DNA of 64,000 nt, taken from contig NZ_FNRY01000001.1 of the NCBI RefSeq assembly GCF_900105715.1, forward strand, positions 2,914,001 through 2,978,000. The letters run 5' to 3'. Every line of letters begins with the position of its first letter. Positions within the stretch are counted from its first letter, which is position 1. This DNA is from Paramicrobacterium humi (lineage in GTDB: Bacteria; Actinomycetota; Actinomycetes; Actinomycetales; Microbacteriaceae). The notes beneath the pieces are model-generated. The model was not told the origin of the DNA and did no database searches. It worked only from the letters and a program-made list of their open reading frames with translations. The position numbers and the translations under genes are program-made. Below are positions 1 through 10,046 of the stretch, one piece after another.

Positions 1-1501
1 GCGCTCGGCGCTGTCCGCCATCCCGACGCTCGCCGAGACGGACGCGGGCGTCACCGTCGGACGCTGGGCGGCGACGGTCGCCCAGCTCGCGGCTCGCGTG
101 CTCGCGACGGGCAGGAGCACGATCGTCTGCGTGCCCGACTACCGCGATCAGGACCAGCTGCAGTCCGCCTTGGCGGACTGCGTTCCCGCGCACGCGGTAT
201 CTCGCCTCGACGCGCGGCAGAGCGCCGCCGAACGCTACCGCGCCTTCCTCGAGTGCCTGCGACCCGGCCCTCGCGTGATCATCGGCAACCGCTCGACCAT
301 CTACGCGCCGGCCGCCGAGCTTGGCCTCATTCTGGTCTGGGACGACGCCGACGATCTCCACGCCGAGCCCCTCGCCCCGTATGTGCACACACGCGACGCC
401 GCGCTCATCCGGCAGGAGGACAGCGGGTGCGCGCTGATCCTCGCCGGGCACACCCGCAGCGTCGAGGCGCAGCGCCTCGTCGAACTGGGCTGGCTCACCG
501 CCGTCGAACCGGCACGGACCACAAGTCCCCGCGTCATTCTCAGCGACCCCGCACAGACGGGCGAGACCGCGCGCATCCCCTCGGCGGCGTGGCGCGCCGC
601 ACGCGAGGCGCTCGCGCACGGCCCCGTTCTCGTGCAGGTTTCGCGCCCGGGATACGCCCCCGTCGTCGCTTGCCAGCGCTGCCACACCGCCGCACGCTGT
701 CGAACGTGCCACGGCCCGCTCGGCATCCGCTCGGCGGGAGCAGCCCCGAGCTGTGCCCTGTGCGGCGCCATCCAGGCGGGATGGGCGTGCGACGAGTGCG
801 GCGCAACACAGCTCCGCCTCGTCACGCGCGGCACGGGGCGGACGACCGAGGAGCTCGGTCGAGCATTCCCCGGCACGATGGTCGTCACCTCCGACGGCGA
901 GCATCGCGTCGAACGGGTTCCCGCCCGGCCGGCGCTCGTCGTCGCGACGCGGGGAGCCGAACCGGTGGCCGACGGCGGCTACCACGCGATCCTGCTCCTC
1001 GACGGCGAGCGGATGCTCGCCCGCGAGGCGCTCAGCATCGCCATGGACTGCTTGCGCTGGTGGGCGAACGCCGCGGCCCTCAGCGCGCCCCGAGCACCCG
1101 TCGTGCTCGTCGGAGTCGGCGGCCGGCTCGGTCAGGCGCTCGCGACGTGGACCCCCGAGTCGTTCGCGGCCGCCGAACTCGCCGACCGTCGGGAGCTGGC
1201 GTTTCCGCCCGCCGTGCGCACCGCCTCGGTGAGCGGAGACCTCAGCGCCGTGGAGCGCGCCATCGACGGCGTCGATCCGGCGCTCTACCGCGACGTGCTC
1301 GGCCCGACCGAGCTGCCCGACGGCGGTGTACGGTCGGTTGTGCGCTTCGACTATGCGAAGGGCGCCGCTCTCGCGGCCGCCATGCGGGCCGCGATCATCG
1401 CCAACACGACCACACGCCGCCGCACGCCCGCGGCGAAGGGCGGCTACCGTCCGCCGCCGAGCCTGCGGATCAGATTCGACGAAACGGAGATCCTGCAATG
1501 A
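1..1501 (+). CDS. priA: Primosomal protein N' (PriA-like), helicase-degenerate; 5' end outside window
   Basis: The reading frame is open from base 2, so about 499 C-terminal residues are visible and the start lies upstream. An eight-cysteine zinc-binding cluster typical of PriA lies at about 671-817 (CQRCH, CRTCH, CALCG, CDECG). Helicase motif II, normally DEEH, reads WDDADD at about 338-355, and the downstream helicase region (ATRGAEPVADGGYH) lacks the usual GTQMLAKG-type motif. Known: actinobacterial PriA homologues often lack functional helicase motifs and are annotated as probable primosomal protein N'. Inference: it binds DNA forks and primosome partners but does not unwind DNA. The TGA overlaps the fmt start (ATGA), so the two are probably co-translated. 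Confidence 0.88.
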   Translation, partial: RSALSAIPTLAETDAGVTVGRWAATVAQLAARVLATGRSTIVCVPDYRDQDQLQSALADCVPAHAVSRLDARQSAAERYRAFLECLRPGPRVIIGNRSTIYAPAAELGLILVWDDADDLHAEPLAPYVHTRDAALIRQEDSGCALILAGHTRSVEAQRLVELGWLTAVEPARTTSPRVILSDPAQTGETARIPSAAWRAAREALAHGPVLVQVSRPGYAPVVACQRCHTAARCRTCHGPLGIRSAGAAPSCALCGAIQAGWACDECGATQLRLVTRGTGRTTEELGRAFPGTMVVTSDGEHRVERVPARPALVVATRGAEPVADGGYHAILLLDGERMLAREALSIAMDCLRWWANAAALSAPRAPVVLVGVGGRLGQALATWTPESFAAAELADRRELAFPPAVRTASVSGDLSAVERAIDGVDPALYRDVLGPTELPDGGVRSVVRFDYAKGAALAAAMRAAIIANTTTRRRTPAAKGGYRPPPSLRIRFDETEILQ

Positions 1502-2418
1502 GAATCGTCTTCGCCGGCACTCCCGCCGTCGCCGTCCCCTCGCTTGATGCGCTGCACGATGCCGGACACGACATCGTCGCTGTCGTCACTCGAGAAGACG
1601 CCCCGCTTGGACGCAAGCGCGTGCTCACCCCCTCACTCGTCGCCGCCCGCGCGAGCGAACTGGGCCTTCCGCTCGTCAAAGCCAACCGGCTCGATGACGC
1701 CGTGACCGCCCGCATCGCCGAGCTGCGTCCCGAACTCGGCGTCATCGTCGCCTACGGCGGACTCGTTCGCGAACCGCTCTTGTCGACACCCCGCCACGGC
1801 TGGATCAACTTGCACTTCTCCGCGCTTCCCGCCTGGCGTGGCGCCGCTCCCGTCCAGCGCGCGCTCATCAACGGCGACGCGAGCATCGGGGTCACCGTCT
1901 TCCAGCTCGTTCCCGCCCTCGACGCCGGCGACGTGTGGACTGCGGCCACCGAGACGATCGGTCCCGACGAGACCGCCGGCCAGCTCCTCGACCGGCTCTC
2001 CCGCTCCGGAACCGCGAGCGTGCTCGAGGCCGTCGAGCGCATCGCCGCGGGCAACGCGGAGCCCCGCCCGCAGCAGGGTGCCGAGAGTTACGCCCACAAG
2101 CTGACCTTGGAGGACGCACGGCTGGACTGGACCAAGGACGCCGAGCAGATCTACAACCGCTTCCGCGGCGTCACGCCGGAGCCCGGCGCGCACACCACTG
2201 TCGCCGGCGCGCGGTTCAAGATCCACGCCATGGGCCGACCCGGCCCGCGGACGCCCGCGCTCGAGCCGGGGGAGTTCGGCGAGGCCGACGGCGTCGTGCT
2301 CGTCGGCACGGCGACGGAGCCGCTCGTTCTCGAGCGCGTGCAGCCGGCCGGGAAGGCCGCGATGGCAGCCGCCGACTGGTGGCGCGGACAGCGCGGGCGC
2401 GAGCTTCGCGCCGAGTAG
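1498..2418 (+). CDS. fmt: Methionyl-tRNA formyltransferase
   Basis: 306 aa, normal for the family. It formylates initiator Met-tRNA using 10-formyl-tetrahydrofolate in the cytoplasm. The Rossmann start (RIVFAGTPAVAVPSL), the catalytic segment NLHFSALP with N104 and H106, and D142 in LDAGDV match the known active site; the C-terminal OB-fold-like domain covers about 205-306. The start is the ATG inside the ATGA overlap with priA. rsmB begins 8 nt after the stop. The order priA-fmt-rsmB-rpe points to one translation-related operon, and no promoter is evident inside it. Confidence 0.97.
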   Translation: MRIVFAGTPAVAVPSLDALHDAGHDIVAVVTREDAPLGRKRVLTPSLVAARASELGLPLVKANRLDDAVTARIAELRPELGVIVAYGGLVREPLLSTPRHGWINLHFSALPAWRGAAPVQRALINGDASIGVTVFQLVPALDAGDVWTAATETIGPDETAGQLLDRLSRSGTASVLEAVERIAAGNAEPRPQQGAESYAHKLTLEDARLDWTKDAEQIYNRFRGVTPEPGAHTTVAGARFKIHAMGRPGPRTPALEPGEFGEADGVVLVGTATEPLVLERVQPAGKAAMAAADWWRGQRGRELRAE

Positions 2419-2426
2419 GGAGAGTC

Positions 2427-3857
2427 ATGGACAGCAGAGCACGCGGCAGGCGACCGCAACGGCCCGCCGGAGCAGACGTCGTGCAGCCGAGCAGGCTCGT
2501 GGCCTTCGACGTGCTGCACGCCGTCGACGCGGACGAGGCGTACGCCAATCTGCTGCTGCCGCACGCGATCGAGAAGGCCGGGCTCTCGAGCGCCGACGCG
2601 GCCCTCGCCACCGAGCTCTGCTACGGCACCCTGCGCGGTCGCGGCTTCTACGACCGCGTCATCGAGATCGCCGCGAACCGTCCGGCGGCGAGCCTCGACG
2701 AGCCCGTGCGCAACGTGCTCCGGCTCGGCATCCATCAGCTGCTCGCCACACGAGTGGCGCCGCACGCCGCCGTGAACGAGTCCGTCGCTCTCGCGCACCG
2801 AGTGGCGAGCCGCTCGGCGACCGGCTTCGTGAACGGGGTGCTGCGACGCGTCACGCGCGACAGCGCCGAAACGTGGCGGAATCTCGTCGCCGAGAGTGCG
2901 GGAGACGAGACGGAGACGCTCGCACTGACCTCCTCGCATCCCGTGTGGATCGTGCGCGCCTTCCGGCAGGCACTCGCTGCCGAGGGCCGAGGCGACGAGC
3001 TCGAGGCGCTGCTCGCCGCCGACAACGCCGCGCCGCGCGTCAACATGGTCGCCCTGCCCGGCGTCGCCGAACGGCCCGCCGATGCCGAGCCCGACCGCTA
3101 CTCGCCCGTAGGATTCGTCCTCGGCCAGGGCGATCCGGATGCCGCCGTGCGCGGCTCTGCCGGGGCGCTGCGCGTGCAGGACGAAGGCTCGCAGCTCGCC
3201 GCTCTCGTGCTCAGCCGGGCAGAGGCCGTGCGCCCGGGGGAGCGCTGGCTCGATCTGTGCGCCGGGCCCGGAGGGAAGACGGCTCTGCTCGGGGCGGAGG
3301 CGGCCCGGAACGGCGCCTCGGTCGTGGCGAACGAAGTCGTGCCGGCGCGCGCGGAGCTCGTGCGGCGGGCCGTTGCTCCCGTCGCCGACCACGTGGACGT
3401 CGTCACGGGAGATGGCCGCGACGTCGGCCGGCAGCATCCGCAGCGCTTCGACCGCGTGCTCGTCGACGCGCCATGCACGGGCCTCGGTGCGCTGCGCCGC
3501 CGCCCGGAGGCGCGCTGGCGGAAGCAGCCGAAGGACGTCGCGGAGCTCTCGAGCCTGCAGTCGGAGCTGTTGCGCTCGGCGCTCGACGCCGTGAAACCCG
3601 GCGGCATCGTCGCCTACGTCACGTGCTCGCCGCACCTCGGCGAGACCCGCGCGATCGTCGGCGACGCCATCCGCCGTTCGCAAGGCACCGTCTCGTCACT
3701 CGACACTCCCGCTGTGCTGCGCAGCATCGTCGGCGACATCGACCTCGGCACGCCGGAGCAGGACCGCTCTCCCGAGATCGCGCACGTGCAGCTGTGGCCG
3801 CACCGGCACGGGACCGACGCCATGTACATGGTTCTGCTGCGCACGGCCGCTGAGTGA
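2427..3857 (+). CDS. rsmB: 16S rRNA (cytosine-C5)-methyltransferase RsmB/NOL1/NOP2 family
   Basis: 476 aa from ATG 2427, 8 nt after fmt. It is expected to methylate C967 (E. coli numbering) of 16S rRNA using S-adenosylmethionine. An N-terminal NusB-like helical domain covers about 20-150. The C-terminal Rossmann methyltransferase carries motif I (LDLCAGPGGKT, about 275), the catalytic-region motif DAPCTGLGALRRRPEARW (about 346) and the nucleophile motif YVTCSPH (about 397). In-frame codons upstream of 2427 lie inside fmt and are not used. Co-occurrence with fmt is the usual bacterial arrangement. Confidence 0.96.
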   Translation: MDSRARGRRPQRPAGADVVQPSRLVAFDVLHAVDADEAYANLLLPHAIEKAGLSSADAALATELCYGTLRGRGFYDRVIEIAANRPAASLDEPVRNVLRLGIHQLLATRVAPHAAVNESVALAHRVASRSATGFVNGVLRRVTRDSAETWRNLVAESAGDETETLALTSSHPVWIVRAFRQALAAEGRGDELEALLAADNAAPRVNMVALPGVAERPADAEPDRYSPVGFVLGQGDPDAAVRGSAGALRVQDEGSQLAALVLSRAEAVRPGERWLDLCAGPGGKTALLGAEAARNGASVVANEVVPARAELVRRAVAPVADHVDVVTGDGRDVGRQHPQRFDRVLVDAPCTGLGALRRRPEARWRKQPKDVAELSSLQSELLRSALDAVKPGGIVAYVTCSPHLGETRAIVGDAIRRSQGTVSSLDTPAVLRSIVGDIDLGTPEQDRSPEIAHVQLWPHRHGTDAMYMVLLRTAAE

Positions 3858-3865
3858 GCCCTCGA

Positions 3866-3871
3866 TAGGAT
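3866..3871 (+). promoter_or_regulatory. -10 box of a leaderless promoter for rpe
   Basis: TAGGAT followed by exactly 6 nt and then the rpe ATG, so transcription probably begins at or next to the start codon. No convincing -35 is visible. The same TANNNT-N6-start geometry recurs elsewhere in the window. Confidence 0.55.
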
Positions 3872-3877
3872 CGGTCC

Positions 3878-4546
3878 ATGGCAACGCGCATCAACCCGAG
3901 TATCCTCTCCGCCGACTTCGTCAACTTCGAGAGCGAGCTGAAGCGCATCGCGAACGCCGACCTCGTGCACGTCGACGTCATGGACAACCACTTCGTCCCG
4001 AACCTCACGTTCGGCCTGCCGATGGTGCAGCGCTTGCAGGAGGTGTCGCCGATTCCGCTCGACGTGCACCTCATGATCGACGACGCCGACCGCTGGGCTC
4101 CCGATTACGCCGAGACGGGCGCCTTCTCGGTCACCTTCCATGCCGAGGCCGCGAGCGACCCCGTTGCACTCGCCCGGCGGCTGCGACAGATCGGCGCGCG
4201 CGCCGGGATCGCGCTCAAGCCGGGGACCGACGTCTCGCCGTATCTGGACCTGCTGCCCGAGTTCGACCAGGTGCTCGTCATGACCGTCGAGCCCGGCTTC
4301 GGCGGCCAGAGCTTCATGCACGACATGATGCCGAAGCTCCGCTCCGTGCGCAGCGCGGTGAACGCGGCCGAACTCGACGTGTGGCTGCAGGTCGACGGGG
4401 GAGTGAACGCCGAGACGATCGAGATCGCCGCCGAGAACGGCGCCGACACCTTCGTCGCGGGCTCGAGCGTTTTCGCCGCGGACGACCCGGCCGCACAGGT
4501 CGAACTGCTGCGCGAACGCGCCGCGGGCCACCGCCACGGCGCATAA
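3878..4546 (+). CDS. rpe: Ribulose-phosphate 3-epimerase
   Basis: 222 aa TIM-barrel enzyme of the pentose phosphate pathway, interconverting ribulose-5-phosphate and xylulose-5-phosphate. Seen: N-terminal [10 protein letters not shown], metal-ligand segment [30 protein letters not shown] and VDGGVN, all in family order and at normal length. It has no Shine-Dalgarno sequence; a TAGGAT box 6 nt upstream suggests leaderless translation. It sits between rsmB and the his genes, far from the other pentose-phosphate genes at 51.5-59.7 kb. Confidence 0.97.
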   Translation: MATRINPSILSADFVNFESELKRIANADLVHVDVMDNHFVPNLTFGLPMVQRLQEVSPIPLDVHLMIDDADRWAPDYAETGAFSVTFHAEAASDPVALARRLRQIGARAGIALKPGTDVSPYLDLLPEFDQVLVMTVEPGFGGQSFMHDMMPKLRSVRSAVNAAELDVWLQVDGGVNAETIEIAAENGADTFVAGSSVFAADDPAAQVELLRERAAGHRHGA

Positions 4547-4565
4547 TCGCGACTCGGCGACCGGG

Positions 4566-4571
4566 TAGGCT
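4566..4571 (+). promoter_or_regulatory. -10 box of a leaderless promoter for hisE
   Basis: TAGGCT followed by 6 nt and the GTG start of hisE. It would start the hisE-hisG transcript at the initiation codon. No clear -35 is visible. Confidence 0.5.
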
Positions 4572-4577
4572 GGAGCG

Positions 4578-4841
4578 GTGAAGACTTTCGACGCCCTGTT
4601 TGCCGAGCTCACCGAGAAGGCCGAGACCCGCCCGGCGGGCTCGGGAACCGTCGCGGAGCTCGACGCCGGCGTGCACACGATCGGGAAGAAGATCGTGGAG
4701 GAGGCCGCGGAGGTCTGGATGGCGGCCGAGTACGAGACCGACCAGGAAGCCGCCGAGGAGATCTCCCAGCTGCTGTACCACGTGCAGGTGATGATGGTCG
4801 CGAAGGGGCTGACCCTCGAGGACGTGTACCGACATCTGTGA
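4578..4841 (+). CDS. hisE: Phosphoribosyl-ATP pyrophosphatase
   Basis: 87 aa all-alpha NTP pyrophosphohydrolase, second step of histidine synthesis (PR-ATP to PR-AMP). The metal-binding helix [13 protein letters not shown] and the following [14 protein letters not shown] segment match the MazG-like HisE fold. It starts at GTG with no ribosome site, consistent with a leaderless message. Monofunctional HisE separate from HisI is the usual actinobacterial state. hisG follows after 60 nt. Confidence 0.96.
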   Translation: MKTFDALFAELTEKAETRPAGSGTVAELDAGVHTIGKKIVEEAAEVWMAAEYETDQEAAEEISQLLYHVQVMMVAKGLTLEDVYRHL

Positions 4842-4901
4842 CGCTCGCCGCCCTGCGGCATCCGCCACCGTCACTTCGAACACACGAGAGCACCCACACG
4901 A

Positions 4902-5741
4902 ATGTTGCGAATCGCAGTGCCCAACAAGGGCTCGCTGGCCGAGACGGCCGCAGACATGCTGTCCGAGGCCGGCTATCTCACCCGCAAGGACCCGAAGGCC
5001 CTTCACCTCGTCGACGAGCGGAACAACGTCGAGTTCTTCTACCTCCGGCCGCGTGACATCGCCACGTACGTCGGCTCGGGCGCCCTCGACGCGGGCGTCA
5101 CGGGCCGGGACCTGCTGCTCGACTCCGGGTCAGCGGCGCGCGAGGTCGCTCCGCTCGACTTCGCCGACTCGACGTTCCGCTTCGCCGGGCCGCCCGCACG
5201 CTTCAGCGAGCTGAGCGACCTGGAGGGCGTGCGCGTCGCGACGAGCTACCCCGGACTTGTCGGCGACTTCCTCGAGCGCGCGGGAGTGCGCGCCGAGCTC
5301 GTCCGCCTCGACGGGGCGGTGGAGTCCGCCGTCGACCTCGGTGTCGCGGATGCCGTCGCCGACGTCGTCTCGACGGGCACGACGCTGCGCAACGCCGGGC
5401 TCGAGATCTTCGGGCCGGTCATCCTGCAGTCAACGGCCGTCGTCATCACCGCGCCCGACCAGCGGCCCGGAACCGACGTGCTGCTGCGGCGGCTGCAGGG
5501 CGTGCTCGTCGCCCGCCGCTACGTGATCATGGACTACGACCTGCCGGTGGCGCTGCTCGAGAAGGCGACCGCGGTCACTCACGGAATCGAGTCGCCGACC
5601 GTGTCGCCGCTCAAGGACCCCGAGTGGGTCGCCGTGCGCGTCATGGTGCCGCGCAGCGACATGAACCAGATCATGGACGAGCTCTACGGCCTCGGCGCGC
5701 GGGCCATCCTGGTCAGCGCCATCCACGCTGCGCGATTGTGA
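4902..5741 (+). CDS. hisG: ATP phosphoribosyltransferase, long form
   Basis: 279 aa. It catalyses the first committed step of histidine synthesis, ATP plus PRPP. The N-terminal [12 protein letters not shown] and the PRPP-loop region [15 protein letters not shown] are present. The C-terminal ACT-like regulatory domain (about 205-279, ending in [15 protein letters not shown]) marks the long, histidine-feedback-inhibited form, which does not need HisZ. ATG 4902 is the first in-frame start giving the usual N-terminus; no strong ribosome site precedes it. hisF follows after 10 nt. Confidence 0.97.
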   Translation: MLRIAVPNKGSLAETAADMLSEAGYLTRKDPKALHLVDERNNVEFFYLRPRDIATYVGSGALDAGVTGRDLLLDSGSAAREVAPLDFADSTFRFAGPPARFSELSDLEGVRVATSYPGLVGDFLERAGVRAELVRLDGAVESAVDLGVADAVADVVSTGTTLRNAGLEIFGPVILQSTAVVITAPDQRPGTDVLLRRLQGVLVARRYVIMDYDLPVALLEKATAVTHGIESPTVSPLKDPEWVAVRVMVPRSDMNQIMDELYGLGARAILVSAIHAARL

Positions 5742-5751
5742 GGCGCCGCTG

Positions 5752-6513
5752 ATGTCTCTCGCCGTTCGCGTCATCCCGTGCCTCGACGTCGCCGCCGGGC
5801 GCGTCGTCAAGGGCGTCAACTTCCTGAACCTCCGCGACCAGGGCGACCCTGTCGAGCTCGCGGAACGCTACTTCCAGCAGGGCGCCGACGAGCTCACCTT
5901 CCTCGACGTGAAGGCGACGGTCGACAACCGCGACACGATGTACGACGTCGTGCGGGCCACGGCCGAGAAAGTGTTCATTCCGCTCACGGTGGGCGGCGGC
6001 ATCCGCTCGGTCGAGGACGTCGCGAAGCTGCAGGCGCACGGCGCCGACAAGATCGGCATCAACAGCGCCGCGATCGCCCGGCCCGCGCTCATCGGCGAGA
6101 TCGCCGACCGGTTCGGCGCGCAACTCGTCGTGCTCTCGCTCGACATCACACGTGACCCGGGCATGCCCTCCGGCTTCGTCGTGACGACCCACGGGGGCCG
6201 CACGAAGACCACGATCGACGCCGTCGCGTGGGCGCGCGAGGCCGTCGAGCGCGGCGCCGGCGAGCTGCTCGTCAACTCGATCGACGCGGACGGCACGAAG
6301 ACCGGCTTCGATCTCGAGCTCATCACGCTCATGCGGGAGAACGCCGCGGTACCGGTCATCGCCTCGGGCGGCGCCGGCGCGGCCGAGCACTTCCCGCCCG
6401 CCATCCGCGCCGGAGCTGACGCCGTTCTCGCGGCGAGCGTATTCCACTCCGGCCAGCTGTCCATCTCGGATGTGAAGCAGTCGCTCTCCTCCGAGGGAAT
6501 CGAGGTTCGCTGA
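5752..6513 (+). CDS. hisF: Imidazole glycerol phosphate synthase, cyclase subunit
   Basis: 253 aa TIM barrel. With glutaminase HisH it makes imidazole-glycerol phosphate and AICAR. Conserved signatures are [18 protein letters not shown] with the catalytic Asp at residue 11, [27 protein letters not shown] with the second catalytic Asp, and [12 protein letters not shown]. hisH, hisA and hisB are not in this window. The stop overlaps the start of hisI by one base. Confidence 0.97.
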   Translation: MSLAVRVIPCLDVAAGRVVKGVNFLNLRDQGDPVELAERYFQQGADELTFLDVKATVDNRDTMYDVVRATAEKVFIPLTVGGGIRSVEDVAKLQAHGADKIGINSAAIARPALIGEIADRFGAQLVVLSLDITRDPGMPSGFVVTTHGGRTKTTIDAVAWAREAVERGAGELLVNSIDADGTKTGFDLELITLMRENAAVPVIASGGAGAAEHFPPAIRAGADAVLAASVFHSGQLSISDVKQSLSSEGIEVR

Positions 6514-6875
6514 TGGACGTCGAGAACGTCGTGGCCCGTGCCCGCTTCGCGGACGACGGCCTGCTGCCCGCGATCATTCAGCAGTGGGACACTCGCGAGG
6601 TGCTCATGCTCGGCTACATGGACGCCGAGGCGCTGCGCCGAACGCTCACGAGCGGCCGCGTCACGTTCTGGTCGCGCTCCCGACAGGAGTACTGGCGCAA
6701 GGGCGACACCTCCGGCCACCGGCAGTATGTGAAGGGCGCCGCTCTGGATTGCGACGCTGACACGCTGCTCGTGCAGGTCGACCAGGTCGGCGCGGCGTGC
6801 CACACCGGCACTCGCACCTGCTTCGACGCCGACACGCTCGATCCCGCGATCGGCGACGAGGGGGAGAGCCGATGA
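6513..6875 (+). CDS. hisI: Phosphoribosyl-AMP cyclohydrolase
   Basis: 120 aa, third step of histidine synthesis, opening the adenine ring of PR-AMP. Seen: [15 protein letters not shown], the metal-binding segment [13 protein letters not shown] and the zinc-ligand motif CHTGTRTCF. Its 3' end overlaps trpE as ATGA, coupling histidine and tryptophan genes on one message, a common actinobacterial arrangement. Confidence 0.97.
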   Translation: MDVENVVARARFADDGLLPAIIQQWDTREVLMLGYMDAEALRRTLTSGRVTFWSRSRQEYWRKGDTSGHRQYVKGAALDCDADTLLVQVDQVGAACHTGTRTCFDADTLDPAIGDEGESR

Positions 6876-8410
6876 GCGGTCCCATGGGCTCGATGAGCCG
6901 TGCCGATTTCGATGCGCACGTCGCCGAGGGGCTGCGGGTCATTCCCGTCGTCCGCGAGATCTTCGCCGACGGCGAGACGCCGGTCGGCATCTACCGCAAG
7001 CTCGCGGCCGGTCGGCCGGGCAGCTTCCTGCTCGAATCCGCGGAGCAGGGCGGCATGTGGTCCCGCTTCTCCTTCGTCGGGGTCTCGTCGTTCGGGGTGC
7101 TCACGCAAGACGGTGATGCGGCCACGTGGCTCGACGACGGCCTGTCGGCAGAACGCGCCATCGGCGACCTCACCGCGCGCGAGCCTCTGCAGGCCGTCGA
7201 GGACCTCGCTCAGCGCTGGCGGACGGCCCGGATTCCCGGGCAGCCCCCGCTGACCGGCGGACTCGTCGGCTTCATCGGCTGGGAAGCGATCCGGCAGATC
7301 GAACGGCTGCCGAACGTTCCGCCCGCCGAGTTCCCCGTTCCGGGTCAAGCGCTGTGCTTCGCCGCCGACATCGTCGTGCTCGACCACCGCTTCGGCACCG
7401 TGCAGCTCATCGCGAACGCCCTCAACGACGGCCACCTCGATGCCGACGAGATGTGGACGGACGCGCAGCGCCGGCTCGACGTCATGCAGAACGGCCTCGC
7501 CGCCCCCTCGGAGGCGTGGCTCGCCGACGTGGACCTCTCCCTCGTGCCGGAGGCACGGCACCGCACCGAGAAATCCGACTTCCTCGCCGCCGTCGAGAAG
7601 AGCAAGCGCTACATCCACGATGGGGATATCTTCCAGGTCGTCATCTCCCAGCGGTTCGAGCTCGACAGCACCGCGGATCCGCTCGACGTGTACCGGGTGC
7701 TTCGTGCGCTCAACCCCAGCCCGTACATGTACCTGCTCACACTCGAGGCGCCCGACGGCACACCGTATTCGGTCGTCGGCTCCTCGCCGGAAGCGCTCGT
7801 GAAGGCGCAAGGCGGCCACGTCGTCACGCACCCTATCGCCGGCTCAAAGCCTCGCGGCGCGACGCCGGAGGAGGACGCGGAGTTCGAGAGCACGCTGCGC
7901 GCCGATCTCAAGGAACGCGCGGAGCACCTCATGCTCGTCGATCTCGCCCGCAACGACCTCGCGAAAGTGTGCGAAGCCGGCACCGTCGACGTCACCGAGT
8001 TCATGCGCGTCGAGCGGTTCAGCCACATCATGCACCTCGTGTCGAGCGTAGAGGGCCAGTTGCGCGACGACGTGAGCCCCGTCGACATCTTCCGTGCCAC
8101 CTTCCCCGCGGGAACGCTCTCGGGCGCGCCGAAGCCGCGCGCGCTGCAGATCATCGACGAGCTTGAGCCGGCCCAGCGCGGCGTCTACGGCGGCGTCGTC
8201 GGCTACATCGGGTTCTCCGGCGACACCGACCTCGCGATCGCGATTCGCACGGCGACGATCATCGACGGCACCGCTCTCGTCCAGGCAGGCGGCGGGCTTG
8301 TCGCCGACTCGGTGCCCGAGTCGGAGTACGAGGAGTCGCGCAACAAGGCGGCGGCGCCCCTTCGCGCGGTCGCCATCGCGAACGCGATCACACGGATCGG
8401 CGCAGTATGA
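6872..8410 (+). CDS. trpE: Anthranilate synthase component I
   Basis: 512 aa from ATG 6872 (overlapping the hisI stop). It converts chorismate to anthranilate using ammonia supplied by TrpG. Residues 37-40 (LLES, in [18 protein letters not shown]) are the tryptophan feedback site of the family. The chorismate-binding domain (about 245-505) contains [47 protein letters not shown] and the C-terminal [10 protein letters not shown]. trpG and trpD are absent nearby. The stop overlaps the next gene (ATGA). Confidence 0.96.
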   Translation: MSGPMGSMSRADFDAHVAEGLRVIPVVREIFADGETPVGIYRKLAAGRPGSFLLESAEQGGMWSRFSFVGVSSFGVLTQDGDAATWLDDGLSAERAIGDLTAREPLQAVEDLAQRWRTARIPGQPPLTGGLVGFIGWEAIRQIERLPNVPPAEFPVPGQALCFAADIVVLDHRFGTVQLIANALNDGHLDADEMWTDAQRRLDVMQNGLAAPSEAWLADVDLSLVPEARHRTEKSDFLAAVEKSKRYIHDGDIFQVVISQRFELDSTADPLDVYRVLRALNPSPYMYLLTLEAPDGTPYSVVGSSPEALVKAQGGHVVTHPIAGSKPRGATPEEDAEFESTLRADLKERAEHLMLVDLARNDLAKVCEAGTVDVTEFMRVERFSHIMHLVSSVEGQLRDDVSPVDIFRATFPAGTLSGAPKPRALQIIDELEPAQRGVYGGVVGYIGFSGDTDLAIAIRTATIIDGTALVQAGGGLVADSVPESEYEESRNKAAAPLRAVAIANAITRIGAV

Positions 8411-8988
8411 CGGCGCGCCGGCTCAAGACGACGCTCATCCTCGCGACGCTCGCCGTGAGCGGTCTCGCCCTGCTGAGCTGGACCCAGCCGTGGTTCACGC
8501 TCTCGCTCACGCAGGGCACGCACGCCGGCAGCTCCGTCGACGTCGGCGGTGACGCGGCAGGTCCCGCCGTCGCCGCGCTCGGCCTCGCCGGCCTCGCCCT
8601 CGGCGCGGCCCTCGGCATCGCCGGTCGCGCCTTCCGCATCGTCTTCGGCGTGCTCGAGCTGCTGATCGGCGCGAGCCTCGTCACCTCCGCCGTCATCGCT
8701 CTCGCAGACCCCGCTAGCGCGAGCTCGCAGAAGGTCACGGAGCTGACCGGCGTCTCCGGCGACTCCGCCGTGCACGAGCTCGTGCGCACAGCGGCGCCGA
8801 CCGCGTGGCCGTTCGTCGCTCTTGCCGCCGGCGTCCTGCTCGCCGTTCTCGGCGTCGTCGTCGGCGTCACGTTCCGCCGCTGGCCCGGGCCGAACCGCAA
8901 GTTCGAGACCACGCACGACGACACACAGGCGCCCGACGCCGTCGACAGCTGGGACGAGCTGAGTCGGGGCGAGGACCCGACACGTTAG
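8407..8988 (+). CDS. Trp-operon-associated membrane protein (Trp_oprn_chp family)
   Basis: 193 aa with four predicted membrane helices (about 8-25, 51-72, 76-98 and 131-154) and a hydrophilic acidic C-terminal tail. It overlaps trpE by ATGA. A protein of this kind is known to sit between trpE and trpC in many actinobacteria and carries the family name tryptophan biosynthesis associated membrane protein. Its biochemical role is not established; a link to tryptophan transport or pathway organisation would be guesswork. Confidence 0.82.
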   Translation: MTARRLKTTLILATLAVSGLALLSWTQPWFTLSLTQGTHAGSSVDVGGDAAGPAVAALGLAGLALGAALGIAGRAFRIVFGVLELLIGASLVTSAVIALADPASASSQKVTELTGVSGDSAVHELVRTAAPTAWPFVALAAGVLLAVLGVVVGVTFRRWPGPNRKFETTHDDTQAPDAVDSWDELSRGEDPTR

Positions 8989-8992
8989 CCGA

Positions 8993-8998
8993 TAGACT
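8993..8998 (+). promoter_or_regulatory. Candidate -10 box upstream of the HGxxPAAW gene and trpCBA
   Basis: TAGACT lies about 33 nt before the GTG at 9031, with the ribosome site AGAAGGAG between them. This would give trpC, trpB and trpA a second, leadered promoter independent of the his-trpE transcript. No clear -35 is visible. Confidence 0.4.
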
Positions 8999-9030
8999 CT
9001 AAGACGCACCCTGCGAGAGAAGGAGTTCCA

Positions 9031-9261
9031 GTGAACCCAGAGACCATCGACCCCGGACACGGCCATTCTCCGGCCGCTTGGGTAGCGGTCGTCATCATGC
9101 TTGCCGCGTTCGTTCTCGGCACGGTCATGCTGTTCATCGGGCAGCCGTACGGCGTCGTCGCGGCCGCCGTGCTCCTCCTGATCGGTCTCCTCGTCGGCTG
9201 GATCCTCAAGAAGGCCGGATACGGCGTCAACGGACCGCGTTACCAGCCGAAGGGCCACTGA
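9031..9261 (+). CDS. Small HGxxPAAW-motif membrane protein
   Basis: 76 aa. The motif HGHSPAAW near residue 10 is followed by two hydrophobic helices (about 17-38 and 42-60) and a basic tail. This small actinobacterial family is known only by its HGxxPAAW signature; function unknown. The GTG start is well supported by AGAAGGAG about 8 nt upstream. The stop is 5 nt before trpC, so it is probably co-transcribed with trpCBA. Insertion of two membrane proteins between trpE and trpC is a recurrent actinobacterial pattern. Confidence 0.85.
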   Translation: MNPETIDPGHGHSPAAWVAVVIMLAAFVLGTVMLFIGQPYGVVAAAVLLLIGLLVGWILKKAGYGVNGPRYQPKGH

Positions 9262-9266
9262 CCGCT

Positions 9267-10046
9267 GTGGCTGACCTGCTGGCCGAACTGACAGCCGGGT
9301 CGGTCGCCGACGCCGAGGCCAGGCGCGAGCAGCATCCGCTCGCCCAGGTCGAGAAGGCAGCGACGGATGCCGCTCCCGCGATCGACGCGCTCACGGTTCT
9401 CGCACCCGCGGAGCGCGTCAAGATCATAGCCGAAGTGAAGCGCGCGAGCCCCTCGCGCGGCGACCTCGCCGACATCCCCGACCCGGCGGTGCTGGCCGCG
9501 ACGTACGAGCGCGGCGGGGCGAGCGCGATCAGCGTGCTGACCGAGCAGCGCCGCTTCAAGGGGTCGCTCTCCGACCTCAGGGCCGTCAAGAGCGCCGTGT
9601 CGCTGCCCGTGCTGCGGAAGGACTTCGTCGCGACGCCGTATCAGGTGATCGAGGCGCGTGCGGCCGGTGCCGACATCGTGCTGCTCATCGTCGCCGCTCT
9701 CGATCAGCCGCAGCTCGTCGAGCTGCACGATCTCGTGCGCGAGCTCGGCATGACAGCGCTCGTCGAAGCGCACACGGCCGACGAAGTGCAACGATCCATC
9801 GACCTCGACGCGCGGCTCGTCGGCATCAACGCCCGCAACCTGAAGAACTTCGAGCTCGACAGGGACCTGTTCGGGCGGCTCTCGCCCGCTCTTCCCGCGC
9901 ACACGATAAAGGTCGCGGAGTCCGCTGTCTCGAGCGCGTCGGACGTCGCGCACTACCGCAGCGCCGGCGCCGACGTCGTGCTCATCGGCGAAGCCCTCGT
10001 CACGAGCGACCCGATTGCCACCCTCAACGATTTCCTGGCGGTGTGA
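9267..10046 (+). CDS. trpC: Indole-3-glycerol phosphate synthase
   Basis: 259 aa from GTG 9267. It closes the indole ring to give indole-3-glycerol phosphate. TIM-barrel motifs present are [49 protein letters not shown] and [10 protein letters not shown]. It is monofunctional: there is no fused TrpF domain. Known: many actinobacteria use bifunctional PriA/HisA for the TrpF step. The GTG is preferred because longer in-frame starts run back into the preceding gene. Confidence 0.96.
   Translation: MADLLAELTAGSVADAEARREQHPLAQVEKAATDAAPAIDALTVLAPAERVKIIAEVKRASPSRGDLADIPDPAVLAATYERGGASAISVLTEQRRFKGSLSDLRAVKSAVSLPVLRKDFVATPYQVIEARAAGADIVLLIVAALDQPQLVELHDLVRELGMTALVEAHTADEVQRSIDLDARLVGINARNLKNFELDRDLFGRLSPALPAHTIKVAESAVSSASDVAHYRSAGADVVLIGEALVTSDPIATLNDFLAV

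Noticed and set aside
253-1497. Upstream extension of fmt in the same frame through priA
   Set aside because: Arg/Pro-rich shadow sequence; the ATGA overlap start at 1498 gives the exact family N-terminus.
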